A stretch of DNA of 64,000 bases from assembly GCF_008000995.1 (NCBI RefSeq), contig NZ_CP042828.1, positions 1,922,001 to 1,986,000 on the forward strand, in the 5' to 3' direction. Made by a program: the position numbers and the translations under genes. Below, piece by piece: positions 43,593 through 52,791 of the stretch; position 1 is the stretch's first letter, and each line of letters opens with the position of its first letter. The stretch is from Ruania zhangjianzhongii. Lineage in GTDB: Bacteria > Actinomycetota > Actinomycetes > Actinomycetales > Beutenbergiaceae. A model generated the notes under the pieces. That model saw nothing but the letters and a program-made list of their open reading frames with translations. It was not told the origin of the DNA and ran no database searches.

Positions 43593-44483
43593 TCAGTACG
43601 GCCAGGAGCGCACCGCACGCAGCTGGGCGACGAACGCCTCCTCCGGCGGTGTCAGGGCATGGTCGGCGCGGCGCACCAGCGAGATCGATCGTCCGGGCGG
43701 AGGCGGGTCCACCTGCAGTGCGATCAGCAGGCCCGCCTCGCGCTCGCGGCGCACGATGTGCTCCGAGAGCAGCGCGATGCCCAGTCCTTCGGCTGCCGCC
43801 TCCTTCAGTGTCTCCGGGCCCCACAGCTCCCACCGGTCCGCCGACTCCAGACCCCAGGACCGCAGGATGTCCTCCTGCAGCCGCCGGGTGGCCGACCCCT
43901 TCTCCCGGAGCAGGAATCGTTGACCGGCGAGGTCACCGGGGGAGAGGGCCCGGCTGGCCAGCGCGGAGCCGGCCGCACCGACCAGCACCATCTCCTCCCG
44001 GAACAGTGGTTCCGCCTCGAGCGGTTCCTGCGGCTGGTCGATGCACAGCCCGAGGGCCACCTCACCGCGCATCAGCCACTGCTCCACCACCGCCTCGTTG
44101 CCCACTCGGATCTGGCACTCCACCTTCGGTGCGCGCTCGGTGAACTCCGCGACCAGCCGGGGCAGCAGGTAGGTGCCGATCGTCGTCGTACCGGCCACCA
44201 CGAGCCGGCCCGCCTCCAGCCCCTGGAAGCGGGCCACGGCGTGCTCCAGCGACCCGAGCAGGTCGAAGATCTGCCGGGCGTGCTCGACGACGACGTCCCC
44301 CGCCGGCGTGGTCCGGGCACCGTGCGTGGTGCGTTCCACCAGCGGTACACCGAGCGAGCCCTCCAGGTTGCGCACGTGGTTCGAGACGGACGGTTGGCTC
44401 ATGTAGAGGCTGCGGGCGGCGCCGGAGAATCCTCCGGCCTCCACCACGGCGACCAGCACCTCGAGCTGGTTCAGGCTGACCAT
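43593..44483 (-). CDS. LysR-family transcription regulator
   Basis: A 296-residue regulator with the N-terminal helix-turn-helix (LNQLEVLVAVVEAGGFSGAARSLYMSQPSVSNHVRNLE) and a C-terminal periplasmic-binding-like sensor domain. It converges with the phosphonoacetate operon instead of diverging from it, so its link to that operon is only by place. LysR regulators do occur with phosphonate genes, including PhnA loci. Confidence 0.9.
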   Translation of the reverse strand: MVSLNQLEVLVAVVEAGGFSGAARSLYMSQPSVSNHVRNLEGSLGVPLVERTTHGARTTPAGDVVVEHARQIFDLLGSLEHAVARFQGLEAGRLVVAGTTTIGTYLLPRLVAEFTERAPKVECQIRVGNEAVVEQWLMRGEVALGLCIDQPQEPLEAEPLFREEMVLVGAAGSALASRALSPGDLAGQRFLLREKGSATRRLQEDILRSWGLESADRWELWGPETLKEAAAEGLGIALLSEHIVRREREAGLLIALQVDPPPPGRSISLVRRADHALTPPEEAFVAQLRAVRSWPY

Positions 44484-44518
44484 GCCCCCATCCTGGCCTA
44501 CTGCAGGGAGCGGTGGTT

Positions 44519-44875
44519 TCAGCGTCGGCCGGCGCAGGGCACGCAGGTGCGGGCGGCGGGCCGGGCCAGCAGCCGGTCCTGCGGGATCGGCTCACCGCAG
44601 CGCTCACAACGGCCGTAGCTGCCCTCCGCGATGCGCGCGAGGGCGAGCTCCAGCTCGGCGAGCTCTCGTTCGGCGCCGGCCAGCATCGAGCTGGCCTGGG
44701 AGCGTTCGAAGGCGATCGTCGATCCTTCCGGATCGTGTTCGTCGTCGGTCGCGCTCGACCGCGTCGCCTCGAGGATCGAGGAGACGTTCCCGGTGAGGGA
44801 CTCGATCAGAGCTGCGGTGCGTTCCCGGTCGGCCACCAGCCGCCGGTGCAGCTCACCACCCGGTTGTGCGCTCAC
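44519..44875 (-). CDS. DksA/TraR-family zinc-finger protein
   Basis: A 118-residue protein with a helical coiled-coil region (about 5-80, with ELAELELALARIAEGSYG) and a C4 zinc finger CERCGEP...CVPC (C-x2-C-x17-C-x2-C). DksA/TraR proteins bind the secondary channel of RNA polymerase. The acidic coiled-coil tip of true DksA is not obvious here; actinobacterial relatives are mostly uncharacterised. The start is GTG 44875. Confidence 0.88.
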   Translation of the reverse strand: MSAQPGGELHRRLVADRERTAALIESLTGNVSSILEATRSSATDDEHDPEGSTIAFERSQASSMLAGAERELAELELALARIAEGSYGRCERCGEPIPQDRLLARPAARTCVPCAGRR

Positions 44876-44955
44876 AGGGTTGATCCTATTCCTCGTGCGG
44901 TGCGCAGCGGCTGGAGGTGCCGGGCTGCCTACGATGAGGCGGTGAGCCTGGACCA

Positions 44956-45696
44956 GTGCGCGGCGCCTACGCCCGCAGAGCGAGTGAGTACGCCGAGCTG
45001 CTCGGCTCGATTGAGGCCACGGCGCCCGCCGACCGGGAGCTCATCGGCAGTTGGGCCGCGCGGGTGAGGGGACCGATCGTGGACCTGGGCTGCGGTCCGG
45101 GGCACTGGACCGACTTCCTGCACCGCGCAGGTGCGGAGGTGATCGGCCTCGACCCGGTCGAGGAGTTCGTGGTGCACGCCCGGCGCCGGTTCCCACACGT
45201 CACGTTCGGCCTCGGCGGCGCGGAGCGGCTCGACCTCCCGGACGCCGGCCTCGGTGGCATCCTGGCGTGGTACTGCCTGATCCACACCGATCCGCACCAC
45301 CTCAACCCGATCCTGGCCGAGCTCGCCCGGGTGCTCCGGCCGGGCGGCAGCCTGTTGCTCGGATTCTTCGCGGGCGCGCAGCTTCGGCCGTTCGCGCACG
45401 CGGTCGCCACCGCCTACTTCTGGCCGGTCCCAGAGCTCACGGCTCGTCTCGAGGACGCCGGGTTCGTGGTCACCGAGAGCCATACCCGCACTGAGGCCGG
45501 GTCAGGCCCGCACGGCGGGATCCTCGCCACCCGCACGGGCGATCACACACTCGTAGGGCGCCATTGTCGGCCCGCGGCCGTTCCCGGGGGAGCCGAGCAC
45601 GGTCTCGGCCGTCGGCAGCCCACGGGGTCGCCGCACGGTCCGGTCGGTGAGGTTCACCTCGATCAGCCAGGTAGCGCCGTCGACGGCGGTGCGTAG
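44956..45696 (+). CDS. SAM-dependent methyltransferase
   Basis: A class I methyltransferase: VRGAYARRASEYAELLG at the start, motif I VDLGCGPGHW, the acidic residue in GLDPVEEF, and RVLRPGGSLLLGFF. The recognisable domain ends near 45535 (GGILATRTG). The frame continues to 45696, overlapping the 3' end of the glycosidase gene on the other strand by 195 bases, and the extra 55 residues have no clear family match. A small indel may have removed the original stop, or the overlap may be real. GTG 44956 is the only start after an in-frame stop at 44935. Confidence 0.82.
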   Translation: MRGAYARRASEYAELLGSIEATAPADRELIGSWAARVRGPIVDLGCGPGHWTDFLHRAGAEVIGLDPVEEFVVHARRRFPHVTFGLGGAERLDLPDAGLGGILAWYCLIHTDPHHLNPILAELARVLRPGGSLLLGFFAGAQLRPFAHAVATAYFWPVPELTARLEDAGFVVTESHTRTEAGSGPHGGILATRTGDHTLVGRHCRPAAVPGGAEHGLGRRQPTGSPHGPVGEVHLDQPGSAVDGGA

Positions 45697-47550
45697 CCAC
45701 CCGAAATAGGTCCGGGACCGAGGTGCGAGAGGTCGGAAGGCGCCCCGGGTGAGCGCCGGTTCGGCGCGGCGCAACCGGATCAGCTCCCGGTGGAAGGCCA
45801 GCACCGAGTCCGGTGCCGCCTCCTGTTCGGCCACGGTGAATCCGGTGGAGTCCTCGCGTCCGTGCTGCCACGGTGTGCCGGTGCTGAACCCGGTTGCCGG
45901 TCCGGGCTGCCAACGCATCGGCACCCGGGCATGGTCACGGGCCCCGGGCAGGACCTGTGCGAGTGCCGCGGCGTCGCTCAGGTCATCGGCGCGGAGCTCG
46001 TCGAGCCGGTTCAGCGACTCCACGTCCTGCAGGTCCGCCACCTGCAGATCCTGGTTGACGGCGGCGATCTCCTGGCCCTGGAACAGGAACGGGGTGCCGG
46101 GAAGGGTGAGCTGGATCGTGGCCAGTGCCTTCGCCAACGCCGAGCGCAGCTGGGGGTCCCGGTCCTTGCCGCCGAGCACCTTGGACAGCATCCGAGGGTT
46201 GTCGTGGTTGTCGAAGAACAGCGCGATCGCATCACCTGGGCCCACCCGGGCCAGGTAGTCCAGGTAGTACGCCTTCAGGTAGCCGAGGTCGTAGCGGTAG
46301 TCGTCCCAGCGGACCTGCCGCGGGCCGTCCAGCACATCGAAGTTGAACACCAGGTCCAGCTCCTCGCGGCGCGCGTTGCTGAGCAGACGCGCCATCTCCA
46401 CCCCCACGCCTGGCGTCTCGCCGACCATCACGCCCACCTCGTCCGGCGGCAGCGCTGCGCCGAGCGAACCGTCCGCACGTCGCTCCCGCACGGTGGAGGC
46501 TGGTGGCGGGTCGCCAGGAGCGCGGGTGAATCCCTCGACTCGCAGCTCGTGCAGGTGCCGGTGCAGCCGCGGGCCGAAGAAGTAGTGCTCGATCCCGGGG
46601 AAGCCCATCAGTTTTCCGATCGCCTCGTTACCGTCGGGCAGACCGGGCCGTTTGGAGATGTAGTTGATCACGTCCAGCCGGAAGCCGTCGATCCCGCGGG
46701 CCCGCCACCAGCGCACGATCTCGGCGACCTCGGCCCGCACCTGGGGGTTCTCCCAGTTCAGGTCCATCTGACCGGGTGCGAACAGGTGCAGCGCCCACCG
46801 CCTCGCCTCGGGGATCCAGCGCCAGGCGCTGCCGCCGAAGAACGAGGCCCAGTTGTTCGGCGGCGGGCCGCTGCCGTCCTCCCCGGGCGAGCCGGGCAGC
46901 AGGTGGTAGTAGGCCCCGTACGGGCCCTCCGGGTCCGCCACGGCCGCGCGGAACCACGGGTGCTCAGCGGAGGTGTGGTTGACCACCAGGTCAAGGAGGA
47001 TCCGCATCCCACGCTCGTGGCAGCCGGCGATCAACTCGTCGAGGTCCGCCAGCGTGCCCATCTCGGCCAGCACCGCGCGGTAGTCCCGCACGTCGTAGCC
47101 CATGTCCTCGTTCGGGGAGTCGAAGATCGGGGAGAGCCACACGCAGTCCACGCCGAGGCCGGCCAGATGGTCCAGCCGGGCGAGCAGCCCCCGCAGGTCA
47201 CCGATGCCGTCCCCGTCGGAGTCCGCGAACGAGCGCGGGTAGACCTGGTAGAACACGGCGTGGCGCCACCACAGCGACTCCCGGTGCGCCCTGGGCCCGG
47301 CGACCTGTTCGAGCACGGTGGCTGCGCCGTCGCCGTGATCGGCGAGCACCGTGAGCAACGAGGGCACGAACTCCGAACCCAGCACCGGCCGGACGAGACG
47401 GGCGAGCGCGCCCAGCGGCAGGTTCGCCGCCACCGGGTTGCGCACCCAGAACGAGGATCGGCCCAGCTGCAGCAGCACCTTGTCGATCGCGTCCCGGCCG
47501 ACCGGGTGGGCGTAGACGTCCTTCAGCCGGGTGCGGGCATCAGCCTTCAT
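45502..47550 (-). CDS. GH13 alpha-glucosidase with N-terminal extension
   Basis: A 682-residue alpha-amylase-family glycosidase. The nucleophile Asp is in GFRLDVIN, the acid/base Glu in VMVGETPG, and the third carboxylate in FFDNHDNPR. The opening AVFYQVYPRSFADSDGDGIGDLRGL is of the oligo-1,6-glucosidase/alpha-glucosidase type. About 115 residues precede the catalytic barrel and look helical (KDVYAHPVGRDAIDKVLLQL); this is not standard for the family. ATG 47550 overlaps the end of the GPH transporter gene by 11 bases. It probably works inside the cell on imported oligosaccharides. Confidence 0.9.
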   Translation of the reverse strand: MKADARTRLKDVYAHPVGRDAIDKVLLQLGRSSFWVRNPVAANLPLGALARLVRPVLGSEFVPSLLTVLADHGDGAATVLEQVAGPRAHRESLWWRHAVFYQVYPRSFADSDGDGIGDLRGLLARLDHLAGLGVDCVWLSPIFDSPNEDMGYDVRDYRAVLAEMGTLADLDELIAGCHERGMRILLDLVVNHTSAEHPWFRAAVADPEGPYGAYYHLLPGSPGEDGSGPPPNNWASFFGGSAWRWIPEARRWALHLFAPGQMDLNWENPQVRAEVAEIVRWWRARGIDGFRLDVINYISKRPGLPDGNEAIGKLMGFPGIEHYFFGPRLHRHLHELRVEGFTRAPGDPPPASTVRERRADGSLGAALPPDEVGVMVGETPGVGVEMARLLSNARREELDLVFNFDVLDGPRQVRWDDYRYDLGYLKAYYLDYLARVGPGDAIALFFDNHDNPRMLSKVLGGKDRDPQLRSALAKALATIQLTLPGTPFLFQGQEIAAVNQDLQVADLQDVESLNRLDELRADDLSDAAALAQVLPGARDHARVPMRWQPGPATGFSTGTPWQHGREDSTGFTVAEQEAAPDSVLAFHRELIRLRRAEPALTRGAFRPLAPRSRTYFGWLRTAVDGATWLIEVNLTDRTVRRPRGLPTAETVLGSPGNGRGPTMAPYECVIARAGGEDPAVRA

Positions 47551-48988
47551 CGCCACCTCCTGCGGGTATCGGTTGCCCCTCGGCGTCGCCCTGCTCGCCC
47601 AGTGCTGCCTCCCGGGTGCGGAGCTCGGCCACGATCGAGGCATAGGTGGCTTCGTCCAGCCGGTAGCGGCGGGCGAGGATCAGCCAGCTCAGTACCACCA
47701 GCAGCATCGGCAGCACCATCATCGCCACCTTGAAGGCGGCCGCACCACCGGCGGTGATGTCCGCCGCACCCTCGGCGTCATTGATGCCGGACAGGATCAG
47801 GGTGGCACCCACGGCTCCGCTGCCCAGGGCGCTGGCGGCCTTGTAGATGAACGGTTGCAGGGAGAAGGTGACCGACTCGTTGCGCCGACCCAGCTTCCAC
47901 TGCCCGTACTCCACCGAGTCGGCGATGAACATCAGCATCAGCAGCTGGATGAATGCCTGCCCGCTGAACAGCAGCACCCCGGCGAGGCCCACCAGCACCA
48001 TCGTGGAGCCGGCCACCAGGAACACCGTGTACCCGGCCACGCACAACCCGGTGGCCAGCAGGTGCACCCGGCGCCGGCTCAGCCGCGCCGAGACCAGCGG
48101 GAACACCAGCAGCCCGGTGATCTGCGTGATGCCCAGGATCGCGGCGAACACCGAGTACATCCCGGACTGGCCGTAGATATAGGTGAAGTAGTACAGGCCC
48201 AGGCTGGTGGTGATCGTGTACCCGGTCATGAACGCCACCATCGCCAGCGTCACCCAGAGCAGCTGGTCGTTGCCCACGATCACCCGGAGCAGCTCCCGCA
48301 GCGGGGTGTGCGCCGCGGCCCGGCCGCTGACTCGCTGCCTGGTGGTCAGCAGGGTGATCGCCTGGAACGCCAGCATCACCACCACTCCCGCCGCAGCGAG
48401 GGTGAACCAGGCCCGCTGGGCGGACCCGAGCACGTCGGTGAGCGCCTCGGTGACCGGAACCAGCGCGACCACCAGGGCGAACACGCCGACGTTCGCGCAC
48501 ACCCTGGCCACCACCCCGATCCGCTCCCGTTCGGGCTGCCTGCGGGACAGCGAGGGCAGCATCCCCCAGTAGGAGATGTCGTTCACCGTGTAGGCGACCT
48601 CCCAGAGCAGATAGACCCCGATGAACACCACCACGAACGCCGGACCGGTCAGGCCCCAGTCGGAGAACATCAGCAGGGTGGCACCCGCCCAGGCGAGCGC
48701 GCCGCCGGCGATCCAGGGTTTGAACTTCCCCCACCGGGTGCGGGTGTTGTCCACCACGTAACCCATCACCGGATCGTTCACTGCGTCGAACAGGCGCATC
48801 ACCACCAGCACCACGGTGATGGCACCCAGGGTCGCGTTCGAGACCTGGACCACCTCGGTGAGGTAGACCAGCAGGAACATCGTCACCAGCGTGGCGACCA
48901 TGTCCCGCCCGAGGGTGCCCAGCCCGAAGCCCCAGATGTTGCGCCGGCGCATCGGCGGTTCGGCGGCGACGCCGGGGGAGAAGGTCAC
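47540..48988 (-). CDS. GPH-family sugar transporter
   Basis: About 482 residues, twelve helices, of the glycoside-pentoside-hexuronide:cation symporter family. Marks: GLGTLGRDMVATLVTMFLL at helix 1, RLFDAVNDPVMGYVVDNTRTRWGKFKPWI in the first loop, and FIADSVEYGQWKLGRRNES. It is coupled to the downstream alpha-glucosidase and probably brings in its glycoside. GTG 48988 is chosen; ATG 48952 is possible. The frame stays open to 49381, but that is the shadow of the divergent gene. Confidence 0.9.
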   Translation of the reverse strand: MTFSPGVAAEPPMRRRNIWGFGLGTLGRDMVATLVTMFLLVYLTEVVQVSNATLGAITVVLVVMRLFDAVNDPVMGYVVDNTRTRWGKFKPWIAGGALAWAGATLLMFSDWGLTGPAFVVVFIGVYLLWEVAYTVNDISYWGMLPSLSRRQPERERIGVVARVCANVGVFALVVALVPVTEALTDVLGSAQRAWFTLAAAGVVVMLAFQAITLLTTRQRVSGRAAAHTPLRELLRVIVGNDQLLWVTLAMVAFMTGYTITTSLGLYYFTYIYGQSGMYSVFAAILGITQITGLLVFPLVSARLSRRRVHLLATGLCVAGYTVFLVAGSTMVLVGLAGVLLFSGQAFIQLLMLMFIADSVEYGQWKLGRRNESVTFSLQPFIYKAASALGSGAVGATLILSGINDAEGAADITAGGAAAFKVAMMVLPMLLVVLSWLILARRYRLDEATYASIVAELRTREAALGEQGDAEGQPIPAGGGDEG

Positions 48989-49048
48989 GCTCGCAGTCTG
49001 CCAGCACCGGTCGGTTCTCGTGGCCGCGTCGGTAGACTCGGGTGCGCC

Positions 49049-49882
49049 ATGCACCACCTTCCCACCGGGGCACCGGACCGTTTGCTCGATGCCGGCGCAG
49101 TGGCTGTCCTTCAGAAGCCCTCGGCCAGGCGATCTCGCTGGTGGTGGCTGGTGGCGGTGGTGGCCGTGTTGTTGCTGGTTCTGCCGATGCTGATGTACGT
49201 CTTCGCCGAGGGTAAGCACTCCCTCGGTGGCAACCGCCTGGACCACCTCCTCGGCCGGACCGAGCAGGTCACCGCCCAGGTGGACTCGGTGCAGACCGTT
49301 GGCTACTGCGGCAGAAAGTCGCAGTCGCGGGAGCAGTTCCGTATCGAGCTGAGCTGGAGCGCCGGTCCGCCGCCCGGGCACAGCGCCTACCTGATCTGCA
49401 ACAGTGCGCCGGTGGTGGGGCAGAGCATCCCCGCCTGGGTGGACTCGGGCGGCTATGTGCAGCTCGAGTCACCCACCGAGGTGCGGCTCGGGATGGGCGC
49501 GATCGGCCTCGGTCTGGGCCTGCTGACAGTGGGCACAGGGGCCGCGATGCTGGTGCCGGCCCGTCGGCAGCGGCAGCGGCTGCTGGCCGCCGCCGACACA
49601 CCGCTGCTGCCGCCCGTTCCCGTGATCGCCGGGCGCAATGCCAGCAGGAGACGGGGCTTCGGCTTCCGCCCAGCGCCGCAGTCGGCGGGGCTGGCGCCAC
49701 CGATGTGGGCGATCGCGATCCTGTACGCAGCCCCGGGCCATTCGCCGAAGATCACCAGCACCCGGCAGGTGAAGGGGGCATGGCACTTTCGGGCCGGCCT
49801 CGTGCTCGAGTCGGGCCGCCAGCTGGGCGTGTTGGAACGGGGGCAGGAACGCTGTTGGGTGGAGGCGCGGCCGCTGCGCTGA
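49049..49882 (+). CDS. Membrane protein of unknown function
   Basis: A 277-residue protein starting at ATG 49049. A basic N-terminus is followed by a helix (residues 29-50), an outside domain of about 105 residues with Cys residues in TVGYCGRK and YLICNS, a second helix near 150-172 and a cytoplasmic part of about 100 residues. TAGACT at 49032-49037 would start the transcript very close to the ATG, giving a short or no leader. I do not recognise a family. It is divergent from the GPH transporter gene. Confidence 0.68.
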   Translation: MHHLPTGAPDRLLDAGAVAVLQKPSARRSRWWWLVAVVAVLLLVLPMLMYVFAEGKHSLGGNRLDHLLGRTEQVTAQVDSVQTVGYCGRKSQSREQFRIELSWSAGPPPGHSAYLICNSAPVVGQSIPAWVDSGGYVQLESPTEVRLGMGAIGLGLGLLTVGTGAAMLVPARRQRQRLLAAADTPLLPPVPVIAGRNASRRRGFGFRPAPQSAGLAPPMWAIAILYAAPGHSPKITSTRQVKGAWHFRAGLVLESGRQLGVLERGQERCWVEARPLR

Positions 49883-49924
49883 CCACCGGGGTTGTCGTGC
49901 TCCTCGAGCTGGGAGACTGCCACT

Positions 49925-50905
49925 ATGACGACGGCTGAGGGGTGGATGGAGCGTCGTCAGGTCCCGCTGTATCTGGTCGCGCTCGCAGCAGGTGCTGGCC
50001 TCGGTCTGCTGGTGCCAGGGGTCACCCGTGTGTGGGAAGTGGCGATCAACCCGGTACTCGCGCTGCTGATGTACCTCACCTTCCTCGGCGTCCCGTTCCG
50101 CGCCATCACGACGGCGGTGCGAGACCGGCGCTTCCTGGTCACCGCCGTCGTGGTCAACTTCGCGGTGGTGCCCGTCCTGGTCTTTGGTCTCACCCGGTTC
50201 GTCGCGCACGAGCAGGCCGTCGTGGTGGGCATGGCGTTCGTGCTGCTGTGCCCCTGCGTGGATTACGTGATCGTGTTCACCGGGCTGGCCGGCGGCGCCC
50301 AGGACCGGCTGCTGGCGGCCACACCGGTACTGATGCTCGGGCAGATGCTGCTGCTGCCTGGCTACCTGTGGCTGTTCGTGGGCGGTGAGGCAGTGGCAGC
50401 GGTGGACCTGGGACCGTTCGTCACGGCGTTCGCGGTGATCATCGTGCTCCCGCTGGCAGCCGCAGCCCTGACCCAGCGCGCCGCAGTGCGGACCCGGTGG
50501 GCCGCGGCGGCGCAGGAGCGAGCGCTGTCCGGGATGGTTCCGGTGATGATGCTGACCCTCGGCATCGTGGTCGCCTCGCAGATCGGCGGCGTCGGGGCCC
50601 GTCTCGGCGTGCTCGTGGTTCCTGCGCTGGTGTACGTGCTCTTCGCGGCGCTGATGGTGCCGATCGGGATCGCGGCCGGAAGGATCGCTCAGCTGGACCT
50701 ACCCGCGCGCCGGGCAGTGGTGTTCACCGGCGCCACCCGGAACTCTCTGGTGGTGCTGCCGCTCGTGCTCGCCCTGCCGGCTGGCTACGAGCTCGCCCCG
50801 CTGGTGGTGGTCACCCAGACCCTGGTGGAGCTGGTGGCCATGGTGGTGTTCGTGCGGCTGGTGCCGCGACTGGTTCCAGCGGACGGGCCGCTGGCGTCGC
50901 GCTGA
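49925..50905 (+). CDS. Bile acid:sodium symporter / ACR3-like permease
   Basis: A 326-residue membrane protein with about ten helices. YLTFLGVPFRAITTAV, LLCPCVDYVIVFTGLAGG and VFTGATRNSLVVLPLVLALP follow the BASS/ACR3 superfamily pattern; the Cys in LLCPC resembles the functional Cys of ACR3 arsenite exporters. GGGAGA supports ATG 49925. No arsenic regulator or reductase gene is near, so arsenite export is not assured. Confidence 0.83.
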   Translation: MTTAEGWMERRQVPLYLVALAAGAGLGLLVPGVTRVWEVAINPVLALLMYLTFLGVPFRAITTAVRDRRFLVTAVVVNFAVVPVLVFGLTRFVAHEQAVVVGMAFVLLCPCVDYVIVFTGLAGGAQDRLLAATPVLMLGQMLLLPGYLWLFVGGEAVAAVDLGPFVTAFAVIIVLPLAAAALTQRAAVRTRWAAAAQERALSGMVPVMMLTLGIVVASQIGGVGARLGVLVVPALVYVLFAALMVPIGIAAGRIAQLDLPARRAVVFTGATRNSLVVLPLVLALPAGYELAPLVVVTQTLVELVAMVVFVRLVPRLVPADGPLASR

Positions 50906-50934
50906 CCGGCGCTGCCCGGGCCGAGCCACCGCGG

Positions 50935-51411
50935 CTACTTGCGCCGGATGTACACCTGTTTGCGGGTGCGCGCCACCACGGTGCCGTCGGTAGCGGTGAT
51001 GTCGTTGCTGAACCAGTGCAGCACCTTCTGCCCGCCCTCGGCAGCGGAGCGCAGCTCGTCGATGGTGTCCTGGCTGAGGGTGAACTCCGCAGTCACCGCG
51101 GTGCGGCCCGGCGCGAGGAACTCGATCTCGGCGCTGCGGTCCCACACCGTGTAGCCGGGCCCGAGGTTCTGTGCCACCAGGATCGTCCAGAACGGGTCGG
51201 TCATCGCGAACATCGTGCCGCCGAACTGGGTGCCGAAGTAGTTCGACGTGAGCAGATGCTTGGCCAGCCGGACCTGGACGTGCCGAAAATCCTCGGACAG
51301 GCGACGTATCCGGATCCCGCTGAACAGGAACGGTGGCCACGCGTTCATCAGTAGCCGGAGCTGCCGAGGAGACCGGGCGAGGCGCGCCAGCGCATGCTGG
51401 GTTTGCGACAT
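50935..51411 (-). CDS. DUF4442 hot-dog-fold protein
   Basis: A 158-residue protein of the thioesterase-like hot-dog superfamily. The segment NYFGTQFGGTMFAMTDPFW matches the pattern of DUF4442 proteins related to PaaI-type thioesterases, and IRIRRLSEDFRHVQV leads into the first strand. The catalytic activity and substrate are not established for this group. The gene stands alone, convergent with the symporter gene. Confidence 0.85.
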   Translation of the reverse strand: MSQTQHALARLARSPRQLRLLMNAWPPFLFSGIRIRRLSEDFRHVQVRLAKHLLTSNYFGTQFGGTMFAMTDPFWTILVAQNLGPGYTVWDRSAEIEFLAPGRTAVTAEFTLSQDTIDELRSAAEGGQKVLHWFSNDITATDGTVVARTRKQVYIRRK

Positions 51412-51451
51412 GTGACTGGCCCTCCCTCGCCTCGGCCTAGCGTACTGCGGC

Positions 51452-52234
51452 TCAGAGGTTGATCGTCACATTGCCCTCTTCGCGCAGCCCGGTGAGAATC
51501 TCCTCGGCTGCAGCGTTCTGCTGCTGGGTGACGGCCTGCTGGGCGAGCTGGTCACGCATCTCCTCGAAGGGAGGGACCTCTCCACCCTCGCCACCCTGTC
51601 CGGACTGCTCCATCTGCTCGACATAGCCCTCGTACTGCTGGCGCAACTCATCCTCGGAGGGTTCGCTGATGTCCGCTTCGGACTCGATGTAGCCGAGGAC
51701 CTGGAACTGGTCGGCGGCCTCGGCGCGGACGTCCTCCTCGGTCATGCCCTGCTCCTCGAGCGCGGCCACGACCTCGTCCGCCGAGCCCATCCCGCTCTGT
51801 GCGGCGATGTCCTCGAGCGTGCTGTTGATGTCCTCCTCGGTCGGTTCGATACCGGCCTCGTCGGCTGCCTGGGTGAGCAGCCGGTTGTCCACCATCGTCT
51901 GGGCGACCTGCTGCTTCAGCTCGTCCTGGTTGACCTCCTCACCGCTCTGCTGCTGCATCATGGCGGCCTGCTGCAGCTGGCTCTCGTAGTCCGCGGCGAA
52001 CTCGTCCCGGGTGATCTCCTCGCCGTTCACCTCGGCGACGACGTCCGGTACGTTCTCCAGATCGGCCTCGGGTGCCTGCATGCCGCCCTCGGAGGGAGCA
52101 GCCGCTGGATCGCTCGCGGCCTCGCTCGGCTGTTCGGAACCGCCGTTACCGGAACCGTCATCTCCCGAACTACATCCGGCCAGCGCCAGCAGTGTGGCCA
52201 CGCCGACCGCTGTCAGGGGGCGCGTGATCTTCAT
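51452..52234 (-). CDS. SurA N-terminal-domain lipoprotein
   Basis: A 260-residue lipoprotein. The signal peptide ends in the lipobox LALAGC; a Ser/Glu/Ala-rich linker follows; from about residue 62 comes a SurA-type chaperone domain (VVAEVNGEEITRDEFAADYESQLQQ). The chain is highly acidic and Gln/Met-rich. No parvulin isomerase domain is present, so it is a holdase-type chaperone candidate outside the membrane. It is a single gene. Confidence 0.87.
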   Translation of the reverse strand: MKITRPLTAVGVATLLALAGCSSGDDGSGNGGSEQPSEAASDPAAAPSEGGMQAPEADLENVPDVVAEVNGEEITRDEFAADYESQLQQAAMMQQQSGEEVNQDELKQQVAQTMVDNRLLTQAADEAGIEPTEEDINSTLEDIAAQSGMGSADEVVAALEEQGMTEEDVRAEAADQFQVLGYIESEADISEPSEDELRQQYEGYVEQMEQSGQGGEGGEVPPFEEMRDQLAQQAVTQQQNAAAEEILTGLREEGNVTINL

Positions 52235-52351
52235 GGTGTCTCCTCGCTCTAGGTGCGCGAACCGATGAGCCTAAGTGGCTAACCTGGGGACGCCTCTCAC
52301 CTGGTGTTCAGGTAACGCCCAGGTTCGCTCGCGGGATGGCAACGGCTCAGG

Positions 52352-52735
52352 TCAGTGATCCTCGAGCGCCGCCACCAGTTTGAGTGTCGCCGAGGTGGCC
52401 GAGGGGCTGGACGTCGGCCCGACGGCGGCCAGGCTGGCGACCAGGGCCCCGATCTCGGCGACGTCCAGGACCACCGTCGCTCGCCGGGCCGTGACCGGCA
52501 GTGCGATTCCGCCGGAACGTCCTGGCCGAGAGCGGAACGGCACGCCTGCGTCCCGGAGTCGCTCCAGGTCGCGCTCCACGGTCCGCACCGACACCTGCAG
52601 CCGGTCGGCGAGCTGACCCGCCGTTCTCCACCCGCCGCCGGCCAGGGTCTCGATCAGTGCCTGCTGGCGCTCCACCCGACGCAGCGCCAGGTGCCCGTCC
52701 CGGGACCGGGCGGCCAGGTCGTCACGTGTCTGCAT
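52352..52735 (-). CDS. Short HTH regulator (YafY/DeoR-like)
   Basis: A 127-residue protein with a helix-turn-helix near residues 22-85 (RQQALIETLAGGGWRTAGQLADRLQVSVRTVERDLERL) and a wing segment RSRPGRSGGIALP. Relatives of this type usually carry a C-terminal WYL ligand domain of about 180 residues; this one stops after about 40 more residues (DVAEIGALVASLAA). It may be a truncated or naturally short form. It diverges from an NTF2-like gene, its likely target. ATG 52735 lies inside a TACCGGTA palindrome. Confidence 0.8.
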   Translation of the reverse strand: MQTRDDLAARSRDGHLALRRVERQQALIETLAGGGWRTAGQLADRLQVSVRTVERDLERLRDAGVPFRSRPGRSGGIALPVTARRATVVLDVAEIGALVASLAAVGPTSSPSATSATLKLVAALEDH

Positions 52736-52791
52736 ACCGGTATCCAATCACCGACACCAGCCTGGCGGGATATCCGCCTAACCTGCGAACT

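Noticed and set aside
45790-47733. A 647-residue open frame on the plus strand
   Set aside because: It is antisense to the GH13 glycosidase, has no ribosome site, and its composition (His/Val/Gln/Arg-rich) is that of the reverse complement of high-GC coding DNA.
47531-49048. Long upstream part of the plus-strand frame that ends at 49882
   Set aside because: It lies antisense to the GPH transporter, and the His/Gln/Pro-rich sequence is not protein-like. Only the part from ATG 49049 shows membrane helices and normal composition.
49925-50905. Firm call as an arsenite exporter
   Set aside because: The LLCPC Cys resembles ACR3, but there is no ars regulator or arsenate reductase nearby and the general BASS pattern fits equally well.
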